Shown here piece after piece: positions 63,874-64,000 of a DNA stretch of 64,000 nt. The notes under the pieces were generated by a model that was not told the origin of the DNA, searched no databases, and was given only the letters and a program-made list of their open reading frames with translations. Numbering within the stretch: position 1 is the stretch's first letter; every line of letters begins with the position of its first letter. Origin of the DNA: Azoarcus sp. GTDB lineage: Bacteria > Pseudomonadota > Gammaproteobacteria > Burkholderiales > Rhodocyclaceae. A program made the translations under genes and the position numbers. The stretch spans positions 1 through 64,000 of the forward strand of contig JAUSOD010000051.1 of assembly GCA_030656215.1 (NCBI GenBank), read 5' to 3'.

Positions 63874-64000
63874 TTAGCGCCGCGCGTGGCGGCGGAAGGG
63901 ATTGTAGTTGGCGCGTTGTGCAGTGTGGCCAAGCCATTGCGGGACGACCGATTCGATCGCGGTCGGGCTCATGCCGAAGGGCAACGGAGCGCCACTGGCG
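63874..64000 (-). CDS. C-terminal end of an unidentified protein (partial)
   Basis: The last 41 codons of a gene entering from the right edge: visible sequence PFGMSPTAIESVVPQWLG, then an Arg-rich end FRRHARR and TAA at 63874. The composition suits a real coding end. A similar tail occurs in bacterial NDUFA9-like NAD epimerase homologues, but the fragment is too short to decide. Confidence 0.45.
   Translation of the reverse strand, partial: ASGAPLPFGMSPTAIESVVPQWLGHTAQRANYNPFRRHARR

Overview
The window is GC-rich, densely coded DNA from a nitrogen-fixing betaproteobacterium. The combination of a large NifA/sigma-54-controlled nif cluster, the PEP-CTERM-associated kinase/regulator/TPR set (PrsK-PrsR-PrsT), rhodoquinone synthesis (RquA) and the housekeeping gene content points to Rhodocyclales/Zoogloeaceae (Azoarcus, Thauera or Aromatoleum-like). 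This placement is inferred from gene content and was not computed. No rRNA, tRNA, CRISPR array or insertion sequence was recognised.

Region 1 (1-18,700, almost all minus strand) is the nif accessory cluster. Read in transcription order it has three blocks. Block A runs from a sigma-54 promoter at 18,411-18,425: SagB-like double nitroreductase, rhodanese-ankyrin protein, a small unknown, flavodoxin NifF, thioredoxin-fold 2Fe-2S ferredoxin, a mini-NifZ, the Fe-S leucine-rich-variant protein LRV and a 325-residue unknown. Block B runs from a sigma-54 promoter at 12,090-12,103 with two NifA sites: nifE, nifN, nifX, an RseC-like protein, the DUF269 and DUF683 nif proteins, ferredoxin FdxB and an unknown. 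Block C runs from a sigma-54 promoter at 6,340-6,354 with an IHF site and a NifA site: iscA, nifU, nifS, nifV, a CysE-type serine acetyltransferase, a helical-repeat protein, nifW, nifZ and nifM (cut by the window edge). Blocks B and C make FeMo-cofactor, Fe-S clusters and homocitrate and mature nitrogenase; block A supplies electron carriers and several uncharacterised proteins. A divergent plus-strand gene (18,704-19,042, HepT/DUF86-like) has its own sigma-54 promoter and shares the NifA site of block A.

Region 2 (19,161-27,958, minus) is a tight five-gene operon encoding four predicted diheme c-type proteins, two of them RoxA-like and membrane-anchored, plus a lipoprotein. It is the strongest candidate here for an undescribed system: probably a periplasmic redox or oxygenase pathway, substrate unknown. 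A PhaJ/MaoC enoyl-CoA hydratase gene follows.

Region 3 (29,108-39,892, plus) is an exopolysaccharide/PEP-CTERM regulatory block: an EpsB-type sugar transferase whose frame is broken at a run of seven G, then prsK, prsR, prsT, a UDP-HexNAc dehydrogenase, a lytic transglycosylase and a trypsin-like protease.

Region 4 (39,963-64,000) is mostly core metabolism: nucleobase salvage (hpt, upp, uraA, pyrE), the YqjD/YqjE/YqjK envelope trio, rquA, xthA, a molybdopterin oxidoreductase overlapping a sirtuin, a giant FAD/Fe-S dehydrogenase, RidA, a degenerate cyclase fused to FHA, ttcA, a pteridine-reductase-like SDR, a MidA-type methyltransferase, an alpha/beta hydrolase, two glutathione-transferase-like proteins and cca.
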